From NCBI RefSeq assembly GCF_963666015.1, contig NZ_OY762555.1, forward strand, positions 1,054,001 to 1,118,000: DNA of 64,000 nucleotides, written 5' to 3'. Position 1 is the stretch's first letter. Each line of letters starts with the position of its first letter. The notes under the pieces are model-generated. The model searched no databases, was not told where the DNA came from, and was given only the letters and a program-made list of their open reading frames with translations. This DNA is from an uncultured Sphaerochaeta sp. (GTDB taxonomy: Bacteria; Spirochaetota; Spirochaetia; Sphaerochaetales; Sphaerochaetaceae). Of this stretch, positions 27,596-35,678 are shown piece by piece. The translations under genes were made by a program, and so were the position numbers.

Positions 27596-29399
27596 GGTTT
27601 CCTCCCCTATCCAGATGGACGATCAAGAGGGCAATATCACTATTGCGAACACCGCTGATCCTGGAGGCCTGTCCCACTGAGATCGGCATCACTCTTTTGA
27701 GTTTCTCCTTGCCCTCAGCACTCAATCCATCCAATGCATCATAGTCGAAGTCCTGACTGATATGGAGACTCTCCAGTTTCTCAAATCGGTTGATCTGTCG
27801 CTCCTGGCGGTTGATATAGCCTTCATATTTCACATCCAGTTCCACCTGGTAACGAATCGGCTCCTCAAAAGCAGAAAGTTCTGGAATCGTTTCCTGGAGG
27901 CTGACCATGGTGACTTCAGGCATCTTGAGTGCCTGAATTGCACTCTTCTCGCCTACCTTCCGCTGACGGAGCAGATCCTTCACCGTTTCCATCTTCTCCA
28001 TTTTTTGCTGAAGACGGGAGAGGCTCTCTTCAGATTGCAATCCAACGCGGAATCCTTTCTCGGTAAGGCGTTGGTCGCAGCTATCATGACGAAGATTAAG
28101 CCGATATTCAGCTCTGCTGGTAAACATGCGGTAGGGTTCCTTGGTCCCCATGGTTACCAGGTCATCAATAAGTACCCCTGTGTAGGCTTCATTACGACTG
28201 AGCACCAGAGGGGCCTCCCCTTTGAGCTTCTGCGCTGCATTGATTCCTGCCATCAATCCCTGACAGGCAGCTTCCTCATACCCACTGGTACCATTAGTCT
28301 GGCCTGCGATGAAGAGATTCTCAACCAGCTTGCTCTCCAAGGAAGGGAATAGGGCTTGGGGATCGATGAAATCATATTCTACAGCATAGGCTGGACGCAT
28401 AATCTGTGCATGTTCCAAGCCAGCGATACTGTGGACAAAGTCCCACTGCACATCTTCAGGAAGGGAGGAAGAGATACCGTTAAGGTACATCTCCTCTGTA
28501 CCGATACCCTCAGGTTCCACGAAAATCTGGTGTCGGTCACGATCGGGGAATCGAACCACCTTGTCTTCGATTGAAGGACAATAGCGTGGTCCGGTGCCAA
28601 TGATTTTCCCACCATAGAGGGGTGAACGATGGATATTATCCTGGATGATTGCGTGGGTCTTCTCATTGGTCCACGTAATGTAGCAAGGAACCTTGGGCCG
28701 CTTGATGCTATCATAATCGAAGCTGAAGGGCATCATAAGCTCCTCCCCATCCTGCAACTCCATCTTGTCGAAATCCAGGGATGACTTGCGTACCCTGGCA
28801 GGGGTACCGGTCTTCAACCTCCCCACCGGGAAACCCTTTTTCCTGAGATTCGTACCCAGTCCAATGGCAGCCGGCTCATCCAAGCGACCGTTGGGGGCAT
28901 CATACTCTCCAATGAAGATTCTTCCTTCCATGAAGGTTCCGGTGGTAAGGACGACTACCTTTGCGGAGATGGTATGCCGTCTTTGGGTAACCACCCCTAC
29001 AAGCTGCTTACCTGTTGAATCGAGCAGGAAGTCGACAACCGTGTCCATGAACAAGGAAAGGTTGTGTTCACGCTCCAGCGTTTCCTTAGCAAGCCTTGCA
29101 TAGGTGAACTTATCTGCCTGGGCACGTGGTGCCTGTACAGCAGGACCGCGTCTCCTGTTGAGTATGCGGTACTGTATCATGGAGTGGTCTATCAGGTGGG
29201 CCATCTCACCACCAAGTGCATCAACTTCCCTGACGATATTTCCCTTGGAGAGCCCGCCGATTGCCGGATTACACGACAAACGCCCGATTGCATCGAGGTT
29301 CTGGGTGATCAAGAGCGTCTTGTATCCTATTCTGGAGAGAGCCAAGGATGCCTCAATACCGGCATGTCCCCCTCCCACTACGATTGCATCATAATCCAT
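27585..29399 (-). CDS. mnmG: tRNA uridine-5-carboxymethylaminomethyl modification enzyme
   Basis: 604-residue FAD enzyme that, with MnmE, modifies the wobble uridine of several tRNAs. Seen: N-terminal dinucleotide-binding [19 protein letters not shown], the family block [25 protein letters not shown], the paired conserved motifs [12 protein letters not shown] and [35 protein letters not shown], and [21 protein letters not shown]. The C-terminal helical region that binds MnmE and tRNA is complete. It starts 3 bp after the mnmE stop. Confidence 0.97.
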   Translation of the reverse strand: MDYDAIVVGGGHAGIEASLALSRIGYKTLLITQNLDAIGRLSCNPAIGGLSKGNIVREVDALGGEMAHLIDHSMIQYRILNRRRGPAVQAPRAQADKFTYARLAKETLEREHNLSLFMDTVVDFLLDSTGKQLVGVVTQRRHTISAKVVVLTTGTFMEGRIFIGEYDAPNGRLDEPAAIGLGTNLRKKGFPVGRLKTGTPARVRKSSLDFDKMELQDGEELMMPFSFDYDSIKRPKVPCYITWTNEKTHAIIQDNIHRSPLYGGKIIGTGPRYCPSIEDKVVRFPDRDRHQIFVEPEGIGTEEMYLNGISSSLPEDVQWDFVHSIAGLEHAQIMRPAYAVEYDFIDPQALFPSLESKLVENLFIAGQTNGTSGYEEAACQGLMAGINAAQKLKGEAPLVLSRNEAYTGVLIDDLVTMGTKEPYRMFTSRAEYRLNLRHDSCDQRLTEKGFRVGLQSEESLSRLQQKMEKMETVKDLLRQRKVGEKSAIQALKMPEVTMVSLQETIPELSAFEEPIRYQVELDVKYEGYINRQERQINRFEKLESLHISQDFDYDALDGLSAEGKEKLKRVMPISVGQASRISGVRNSDIALLIVHLDRGGNRER

Positions 29400-29402
29400 A
29401 TA

Positions 29403-30731
29403 TTATTTTCCTACACAAAATCCACTGAAGATTGTCTCAAGAATATCGGAGGGGGTAACCTCTCCGGTCAACTGACCAAGATTGTCCAACGCCTCTCCCA
29501 ACTCTACAGCAGTGATATCCAAAGGGATATCATCATCCACCAGATTGAGAGCTCTCTCGAGCGCTACTTTGCTCGCATCCAAGAGTTGGTACTGCCGCTC
29601 CGATTCAATGATCAGAAGTTCATCACCACTGATGGAAAACCCACTGGTCAGGCGCGTGGAGATCTCATGGAGCAAACGATCCACTCCTTCCCCACTTTGG
29701 GCACTAATAGCCAACTCCCCCTTGGGTGGCTTTGCAAGATCACTCTTGTTGTAAACCACCAAGGTCCGTTCATCCTCTTCAGGTACGTGCCCCATCATGG
29801 TGCTGTCAACAAGAAAGACCACCAAGTCTGCCTGGCCAATAAGACGTTCTGTTCGTCTAATGCCTTCACTCTCAATACTGTCAGAGCTCTCCCTGAGTCC
29901 CGCTGTATCGTAGAGACGAATCGGGATACCTTCGATTGACAGGTCGGCTTCTATATAGTCTCGGGTGGTTCCCTTTATGGGACTGACTATCGAGCGTTCC
30001 TGCTTGAGCAACAGATTGAACAAAGAGCTCTTTCCTGCATTGGTGGAACCGGCAAGCACAATTCTGGCTCCACTCTTGTACAGTTTTCCTACCTGGTACG
30101 TCTCAGAGAGATGGTGGAGTTGGGTTATCAAATCGAATAGTTGAGATCGAGGGAATATAAATTCATCCAGTTCATCCTCGGCATAATCGAGTTGTACCTC
30201 GACTGCCGCCATTACCTGCATCAATTGCTGCTTCAGGGAACTGATACGTTCCTTCAGGCTTCCCTCAAGCCTCCCCAATGCAAGAGCCCGGGATCGTTCA
30301 CTCTGACTTACCACCAGTTCCTGGACAGCCTCTGCCTGGGTGAGATCCAACCTGCCATGCAAGAACGCACGAAAGGTAAACTCACCACCCTCTGCACTAC
30401 GCATACCCAAGCGGGAGAACAGAGCTAAAATCTCCTTGATCACGGCAAGTGAACCATGACAAGTGAATTCGATTGCTTCCTCCAGGGTATACCCGTGTCC
30501 TTCCGTATAAACGGCGGCAACAACCTCATCTAGCTTTTTTCCTGCTTCATCCTGCAGGAAGCCATGTACCAATGTGGCATTACCAGCATCTTTCAGGGCT
30601 TTGGGCCGGGAAAAATGGGTTGCAAGCAGTGCTTTGCAACCTTCTCCACTTACCCTTATGACCGCTAACGCGCTCTGCGCCCATGGCGTGGCAAGGGCAT
30701 AGATGATATCGTCGGTTACATACTCTCTCAT
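29403..30731 (-). CDS. mnmE: tRNA modification GTPase
   Basis: 442-residue partner of MnmG. Seen: the N-terminal formyl-tetrahydrofolate-binding domain beginning DDIIYALATPWAQSALAVIRVSG. The inserted G domain has G1 AGSTNAGKSSLF, G2 around TTRDYIEA, G3 DTAGLR and a G4 of NKSD type. The C-terminus FCVGK carries the conserved Cys, equivalent to the family's C-[IL]-GK ending. ATG 30731 fits the family N-terminus, although the frame is open 14 codons further. No SD precedes it. A -10 TATACT ends 7 nt upstream, so the mRNA may start at or within one base of the ATG. Confidence 0.94.
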   Translation of the reverse strand: MREYVTDDIIYALATPWAQSALAVIRVSGEGCKALLATHFSRPKALKDAGNATLVHGFLQDEAGKKLDEVVAAVYTEGHGYTLEEAIEFTCHGSLAVIKEILALFSRLGMRSAEGGEFTFRAFLHGRLDLTQAEAVQELVVSQSERSRALALGRLEGSLKERISSLKQQLMQVMAAVEVQLDYAEDELDEFIFPRSQLFDLITQLHHLSETYQVGKLYKSGARIVLAGSTNAGKSSLFNLLLKQERSIVSPIKGTTRDYIEADLSIEGIPIRLYDTAGLRESSDSIESEGIRRTERLIGQADLVVFLVDSTMMGHVPEEDERTLVVYNKSDLAKPPKGELAISAQSGEGVDRLLHEISTRLTSGFSISGDELLIIESERQYQLLDASKVALERALNLVDDDIPLDITAVELGEALDNLGQLTGEVTPSDILETIFSGFCVGK

Positions 30732-30768
30732 AGGAGTGAGTATACTGTTTTGCATGGTATGCTTGCAA
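30732..30768 (-). promoter_or_regulatory. mnmE promoter, apparently leaderless
   Basis: On the minus strand: -35 TTGCAA (30768-30763), an 18-bp spacer and -10 TATACT (30744-30739). The predicted start is 30732, one base before the mnmE ATG. The -35 hexamer is palindromic and shared with the epmA promoter. Confidence 0.55.
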
Positions 30769-30798
30769 CACAAGCGGCCCTCTGGCTATGATGCACCC
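30763..30798 (+). promoter_or_regulatory. epmA promoter, apparently leaderless
   Basis: -35 TTGCAA (30763-30768), an 18-bp spacer and -10 TATGAT (30787-30792). Six bases follow, and the predicted start is the A of the epmA ATG at 30799. Confidence 0.55.
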
Positions 30799-31791
30799 AT
30801 GAAAACAGCAGCACAGCAAAGGAGCAGGATGAATAGGGCAATCCGCACCTTTTTTGACGAACGTTCCTACACAGAAGTCGACACCCCCATACTCAGCCCC
30901 ACCCTCATACCTGAAGCTACCATCGAGAACTTTTCCACACGGTTTGAGAACCCTTTTCTTCCCTCCAAGGACCTCTACCTGGTTCCTTCACCAGAGATTT
31001 TCATGAAGCAGCTTATCGCAGAGGGAATCGGCAGCATCTACCAGATCAGCCATTGCTTCAGGAACAGTGAACAACTGGGAAATATCCACAATATCGAGTT
31101 CTCGATGCTTGAATATTACACCATAGGTGCAGACGAACAGGACTCCATTACCCTGACAGAAGATCTTGTTGGCTCACTGCTGAGTGAAGACAGTCCACAG
31201 GATCTGAGGCCTCCCTTCAGACGAATGACTGTTGAAGAGGCAATGCTCACCTATGCGGGCATTGACCTAAAACAACACCAAAGACAAATCTCACTTGCCA
31301 ATGAAGCAAAGAGACTCGGTCTTTCACTTCCCCCTGGGCCAGAGAGTTGGGAAGACACGTTCAACAGGATTTTCCTGACCTTCGTTGAACCCAACCTCCC
31401 CCAAGACCGCCCCTTGGTACTGGAGCAGTATCCAAGACAGATTGCCTGCCTTGCAAAGGCTGACGGCCTTTACCGCCGCAGGTGGGAACTCTACATCCGC
31501 GGTGTCGAGATCGCCAACTGTTATGACGAAGAGAGAAGCGAAAACACTATCTCTGCCTACTACCAAAGTGAGTATGCAAAGCTGGTGGGAAACAGGATGG
31601 ACAGTGGCTCTGTCATCCCCGATACCGACCCCTCACTTGCCCATACCTTTGCATCCATGCCCCAATGCTCCGGAGTTGCCATGGGCCTTGATCGCTTATT
31701 GATGTTGCTTATGGATAAAAGGAGTCTGCAGGGGGTGATTCTTTTTCCGCTTTCTGATATGCTGAGGAATGGCGATACGCGTAATTTGTAA
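30799..31791 (+). CDS. epmA: EF-P--lysine lysyltransferase (EpmA/GenX/PoxA)
   Basis: 330-residue paralogue of class II lysyl-tRNA synthetase that lacks the anticodon-binding domain and attaches (R)-beta-lysine to elongation factor P. Seen: class II motif 1 region (FFDERSYTEVDTPILSP), motif 2 with FRNSE followed by HNIEFSMLEYY, and motif 3 GVAMGLDRLLMLL. The length matches EpmA rather than LysS. It lies 18 bp upstream of efp, which is its substrate, on the same strand. ATG 30799 has no SD; a promoter places the transcript start on this codon. The free-standing assignment to EpmA is strong because of size and neighbour. Confidence 0.93.
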   Translation: MKTAAQQRSRMNRAIRTFFDERSYTEVDTPILSPTLIPEATIENFSTRFENPFLPSKDLYLVPSPEIFMKQLIAEGIGSIYQISHCFRNSEQLGNIHNIEFSMLEYYTIGADEQDSITLTEDLVGSLLSEDSPQDLRPPFRRMTVEEAMLTYAGIDLKQHQRQISLANEAKRLGLSLPPGPESWEDTFNRIFLTFVEPNLPQDRPLVLEQYPRQIACLAKADGLYRRRWELYIRGVEIANCYDEERSENTISAYYQSEYAKLVGNRMDSGSVIPDTDPSLAHTFASMPQCSGVAMGLDRLLMLLMDKRSLQGVILFPLSDMLRNGDTRNL

Positions 31792-31809
31792 CAATACGAG
31801 GTAATACAC

Positions 31810-32373
31810 ATGATTAAAGCAGGCCAAATCGATAAGGGAACCGCCTTATTGATCAAAGGACAACCCTTTGTGGTCGTTGACCGAGAGTTCGTAAATCCCG
31901 GCAAAGGCTCAGCCTTCGTACGACTGAAGATGAAGAGCCCCTCAACAGGCCAGACCTTGAGTGAAACGATGAAGACCCAGGATAACGCTGAAGACATCAC
32001 GGTGATGGATCGTGACTGTCAGTACCTGTACAACGATGGAGAGCATTTCCATCTTATGTTGACTGACACTTTCGAGCAGATCGAAGTACCGATGACCACG
32101 TTCCCAGACTATGAGTTCCTCATGAAGGACGGGGAAACCTACCGGTGTACATTCTGGGAAGAGCAAATGCTCGACATCCAGCTTCCCCCGAAAGTGGTCT
32201 ATCTGGTAGCAGAGGCTGAGGAAGCAGTAAAGGGTGACACCGTACAGGGTGCAACCAAGTATGTAACCACAGAAACCGGACTGAAAGTCCGTGTCCCTAT
32301 TTTCATCAAGCAAGGTGAAAAGATCCGCATCAATACCGAAACAAAAGAGTATATCGAGCGGGTCAACAGCTGA
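31810..32373 (+). CDS. efp: elongation factor P
   Basis: 187-residue translation factor that relieves ribosome stalling at consecutive prolines. Three beta-barrel domains are evident: domain I MIKAGQIDKGTALLIKGQPFVVV, the domain I loop NPGKGSAFVR, and the C-terminal signature region ATKYVTTETGLKVRVPIFIKQGEKIRI. Lys32 in PGKGS is the residue that EpmA lysylates in bacteria of the EpmA type, so modification is expected. ATG 31810 has GAGG 8 nt upstream. A strong terminator follows. Confidence 0.96.
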   Translation: MIKAGQIDKGTALLIKGQPFVVVDREFVNPGKGSAFVRLKMKSPSTGQTLSETMKTQDNAEDITVMDRDCQYLYNDGEHFHLMLTDTFEQIEVPMTTFPDYEFLMKDGETYRCTFWEEQMLDIQLPPKVVYLVAEAEEAVKGDTVQGATKYVTTETGLKVRVPIFIKQGEKIRINTETKEYIERVNS

Positions 32374-32389
32374 CCTACCCCTTACCCAT

Positions 32390-32420
32390 AAACCCCCAGG
32401 AAATTCTTGGGGGTTTATCT
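32390..32420 (+). terminator. Rho-independent terminator of epmA-efp
   Basis: AAACCCCCAGGA pairs with TCTTGGGGGTTT around a very small loop (stem 32390-32401 / 32405-32416), followed by a short T-containing tail. Confidence 0.8.
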
Positions 32421-32505
32421 TTGGACAATTCTGTCCTATTCCGACATATTCTTGGATAATACATACCTATTATCTTCTTTATATAAAACTGGTTACACTA
32501 AGTTT

Positions 32506-32534
32506 TTGACATCTTGCACGCGAGCCCGTACACT
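32506..32534 (+). promoter_or_regulatory. promoter of the sugar-binding protein operon
   Basis: Perfect -35 TTGACA (32506-32511), a 17-bp spacer and -10 TACACT (32529-32534), so a start near 32541 and a leader of about 25 nt. Its layout closely resembles the promoter at 5621-5649. Confidence 0.7.
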
Positions 32535-32565
32535 ATAGGAAATGCGAACAAAAGGAGTGATTTGT

Positions 32566-33846
32566 ATGAAAGCAAGAAACGTTCTCATCACCGCCATGGT
32601 GATCCTCATGTTGTTGCCGGGTGTCCTCTTTGCCCAGGCCGCTCCCGAGGAAACTGATTCAAACACGATGCGACTCGCCTGGTGGGGCAACCCTACCCGC
32701 GATGAACGCACCTACAAGGCCGTCGAGATATTCGAAGCCAAGAATCCAGGAGTCACCATTGAAACCGAGACTACCGGTTGGAGTGGCTACTGGGACAAGA
32801 TGAATACGCAGGCAGCGGCAGGCAGCCTTCCTGACCTTATGCAGCATGACTATGCCTACATGCTCCAATGGGTAGAGCGGAATCAGCTCGCTGATCTTAC
32901 CCCGTATGTTGATAAGGGAATCATCGACCTCTCCAAGATCAATGACTCCTTCCTTACCGGTGGTAGGGTTGATGGAAAATTGTATGGTATCAGCTTGGGC
33001 ACCAACGCCGTATGTCTTACCTATGATCCTGCAGTTCTCAAGAAGGCAGGCATCTCACAGATCAACAGTGCGACCTGGACATGGGCAGACTTTGAACGCA
33101 TTGCTCTGCAGGTGTATCAGAAGACCGGTGTACAGACAATCCCGTTCTTCACCACTGATCCAAAGGTTGGCTTCGACAATATGATCCGTCAGACTGGTGC
33201 ATCCACCTATGGCGAAACCGGTCTCGGTTTTACCGATCCTGCAGCTCTGCGTGAGTTCTACGCAATCCAGCTCAGACTCCTTGATGCAGGTGCCCTCATC
33301 AAGCCGGAAACAGCTTTTGTTACCGTCAGCCCTGAGGAAGGAGCCATTGCCAAGGGTGAGACTTGGGTTGAATTCATCTGGTCCAACCAGTTTGTATCCA
33401 CCCAGGCTGCAGCACAGCGTCCACTCGAGATTGCTCTGCTTCCCAACCTCAAGAACGCAAAGGCGAAAGGAACATTCCTTAAGCCTTCCATGTTCTTCAG
33501 CATTCCAGCTTCCGCCGAGAATCCTGAACTTGCAGCAAAGTTCCTCAACTTCTTTGTCAACAACATCGAAGTTAATGACATGTTGATGGGCGAGCGTGGA
33601 GTTCCCATTCCTGATGACGTGCGTGCACACATGTCGACTAAGGTTGACCCGATCAACAAGCAGATTTTCGATTACATCAGTCTTGCATCCAAGAATGCAG
33701 GACCGATTGACGCTCCCGATCCGGCAGGCAGCGGTGAGTTCCTCAAGATGGTACGTGATGTTACCCAAGAGATTCTCATGAAGCGCATATCCCTCGATGA
33801 AGGGGTTGCCAAGATCATGAGCAGAGGAAACGATATCCTGAAGTAA
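32566..33846 (+). CDS. carbohydrate ABC transporter substrate-binding protein
   Basis: 426-residue secreted binding protein of the extracellular solute-binding family 1. A signal peptide is clear (MKARNVLITAMVILMLLPGVLFAQA). Its region before the cleavage site has no lipobox Cys, so the mature protein is likely free in the periplasm. The fold markers are TMRLAWWGNPTRDERTYKAVEIFEAKNPGVTIE, then SLPDLMQHD and a later SGEFLKMVRDVTQEILMKR. ATG 32566 has AAGGAG 8 nt upstream. It heads an operon with two permeases. The sugar is unknown; pectin or glycosaminoglycan fragments are suggested by the GH105-like neighbour. Confidence 0.92.
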   Translation: MKARNVLITAMVILMLLPGVLFAQAAPEETDSNTMRLAWWGNPTRDERTYKAVEIFEAKNPGVTIETETTGWSGYWDKMNTQAAAGSLPDLMQHDYAYMLQWVERNQLADLTPYVDKGIIDLSKINDSFLTGGRVDGKLYGISLGTNAVCLTYDPAVLKKAGISQINSATWTWADFERIALQVYQKTGVQTIPFFTTDPKVGFDNMIRQTGASTYGETGLGFTDPAALREFYAIQLRLLDAGALIKPETAFVTVSPEEGAIAKGETWVEFIWSNQFVSTQAAAQRPLEIALLPNLKNAKAKGTFLKPSMFFSIPASAENPELAAKFLNFFVNNIEVNDMLMGERGVPIPDDVRAHMSTKVDPINKQIFDYISLASKNAGPIDAPDPAGSGEFLKMVRDVTQEILMKRISLDEGVAKIMSRGNDILK

Positions 33847-33865
33847 GCGCAACGGTACACTATGG

Positions 33866-33891
33866 GGAAGACCTGCTCCTGCGGGTCTTCC
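33866..33891 (+). other. intergenic hairpin between binding protein and permease genes
   Basis: GGAAGACC (33866-33873) pairs with GGTCTTCC (33884-33891) around a 10-nt loop with no T run. Hairpins here commonly stabilise or partly terminate the binding-protein mRNA, giving it a higher yield than the permeases. Confidence 0.5.
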
Positions 33892-33913
33892 TCTATAGCC
33901 GGAAGGAGCATCC

Positions 33914-34828
33914 ATGAAGCAACTCACATCTCGCAGGCGATTGTTTTTAGACGATCTGTCCGGCTATGCCTTTATCAGCCCATGGCTGCTGGGGTTCATA
34001 GCCTTCTCCATTATCCCGATCCTCTTTTCCCTCTACTACTCTTTCACCGAATACGATATTCTCGGTGAACCAATTTTCAATGGTCTGGAGAACTTCAGGA
34101 GGATGTTAGGCGATGAACTCTTCTGGCAGTCGCTGAAAGTGACCTTCTTCTATGCATTCGTTTCGGTACCACTGCGTTTGCTCTTCGCCTTCTTCGTTGC
34201 CATGTTGTTCAACCGTGGCACCCGTGCTATCAGGATGTATCAGGCGATATACTATGTACCTTCATTGGTTGGTGGATCGATCGCCATAGCGGTCATGTGG
34301 AGACGACTCTTCATGGCTGATGGTGCACTGAATGCTGCACTGGCAAGAATCGGTATCGTCACCGACATATCCTGGATTGGAAATCCTTCCACAGCAATCT
34401 GGACATTGATCCTGCTAGCTGCATGGCAGTTTGGCTCCTCAATGCTGATCTTCCTTGCCGGTCTCAGACAGATTCCCAAAGAACTCTACGAAGCTGCCTC
34501 AATCGATGGGGCAAACCCATTGAAGAAATTCAGCCACATAACAGTGCCGCAGATCACTCCGGTAATCTTCTTCAACCTGGTCATGCAGCTGATCAACGGT
34601 TTCACAGTATTTACCCAGGCCTTCGTGGTCTCAGGAGGCTCCGGAGATCCTCTGAACTCTACACTGGTGTATGCGCTCTACCTCTACCAAAGAGCATTCA
34701 AGTACTACGATATGGGCTATGGAAGTGCTCTCGCCTGGGTTTTGGTGCTGATAATCGGCGTCATGACTGGTATTGTTTTCAAGACTTCAAACAATTGGGT
34801 CTTCTACGAAGCAAAGGAGGGCAAATAA
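33914..34828 (+). CDS. sugar ABC transporter permease (MalF/UgpA-like)
   Basis: 304-residue inner-membrane permease with six predicted helices. The N-terminus has DDLSGYAFISPWLLGFIAFSIIPILFSLYYSFTEYDIL, typical of the MalF/LacF group. The cytoplasmic EAA loop, which binds the ATPase coupling groove, reads YEAASIDGANPLKKFSHITVPQI. ATG 33914 has GGAAGGAG upstream. It is in one operon with the binding protein and the second permease. No ATPase gene is included, so a shared MsmK-type ATPase is needed. Confidence 0.93.
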   Translation: MKQLTSRRRLFLDDLSGYAFISPWLLGFIAFSIIPILFSLYYSFTEYDILGEPIFNGLENFRRMLGDELFWQSLKVTFFYAFVSVPLRLLFAFFVAMLFNRGTRAIRMYQAIYYVPSLVGGSIAIAVMWRRLFMADGALNAALARIGIVTDISWIGNPSTAIWTLILLAAWQFGSSMLIFLAGLRQIPKELYEAASIDGANPLKKFSHITVPQITPVIFFNLVMQLINGFTVFTQAFVVSGGSGDPLNSTLVYALYLYQRAFKYYDMGYGSALAWVLVLIIGVMTGIVFKTSNNWVFYEAKEGK

Positions 34829-34829
34829 G

Positions 34830-35678
34830 ATGTTGAACCGAAAAACAAAGTATCTTCTCGGCCAAACCGCATTCCACATCGTTGTCATCCTGCTCGGATT
34901 TCTTATGCTCTATCCGATTCTCTGGATGATTTCCAACTCGTTCAAGACCAATGCTGAAATATTCGGTTCTAGTTCGCTGATCCCCAAATCGTTGAGCTTG
35001 GAGCACTATATCAGAGGCTGGAAGTTCAACAATACAATCACCTTCACCACCTTCTTCAAGAACTCATTCTACTATACGATCCTCTCTACCTTTGGAGCGG
35101 TAATTGCTTCCAGCTTGGTTGCCTATGGATTTGCCAGGGTGCCGTTCAGGGGCAGGTCGTTCTGGTATGCCTGCATGTTCCTTACCATGATGATCCCTTA
35201 TCAGGTGGTCATGGTTCCCCAGTTCATCATCTTCCACAAGATTGGTTGGATCAACTCGTTCAAACCTTTGATCATTCCCCAGTTTGCAGGACTCCCCTTC
35301 TTCATCTTCCTCATGGTGCAGTTCATCCGGCAAATTCCCTATGAGCTTGATGACTCGGCAAAGATCGATGGGTGCAATCGTTTCATGATCTACTCGAGAA
35401 TCCTGTTTCCCCTGATCAAGCCAGCGGTAATCACCAGTACGATCTTCAGCTTCTACTGGAGATGGGATGACTTCCTTGGCCCGCTGCTCTTCTTGAACAA
35501 GCCAAGGCTCTTCACCGTTTCTTTGGCACTCAGGATGTTCAGCGACCCGCAGACCTCTACTGACTGGTCTGCTATTTTTGCCATGGGAACCCTCAGCCTT
35601 CTCCCTGTCCTGATCATCTTCCTGGTTTTCCAGAAGTATATCGTACAGGGATTGGCTACAACCGGCTTGAAGGGTTAA
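34830..35678 (+). CDS. sugar ABC transporter permease (MalG/UgpE-like)
   Basis: 282-residue second permease, six predicted helices. Seen: opening LYPILWMISNSFKTNAEIF and an EAA loop ELDDSAKIDGCNRFMIYSRILFPLIKPA that pairs with the first permease. ATG 34830 has AAAGGAGG with about 9 nt spacing and sits 1 nt after the preceding stop, so the longer frame from 34773 is rejected. The stop overlaps the stop of the convergent hydrolase gene by 4 bp, leaving no room for a separate terminator. Confidence 0.93.
   Translation: MLNRKTKYLLGQTAFHIVVILLGFLMLYPILWMISNSFKTNAEIFGSSSLIPKSLSLEHYIRGWKFNNTITFTTFFKNSFYYTILSTFGAVIASSLVAYGFARVPFRGRSFWYACMFLTMMIPYQVVMVPQFIIFHKIGWINSFKPLIIPQFAGLPFFIFLMVQFIRQIPYELDDSAKIDGCNRFMIYSRILFPLIKPAVITSTIFSFYWRWDDFLGPLLFLNKPRLFTVSLALRMFSDPQTSTDWSAIFAMGTLSLLPVLIIFLVFQKYIVQGLATTGLKG

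Noticed and set aside
29064..29939. Open plus-strand frame of about 291 codons opposite mnmG and mnmE
   Set aside because: It crosses two real genes with clear motifs on the minus strand and has no protein family features.
33055..33927. Open minus-strand frame of about 290 codons opposite the sugar-binding protein
   Set aside because: The plus-strand gene has a promoter, SD, signal peptide and family features; the antisense frame has none.
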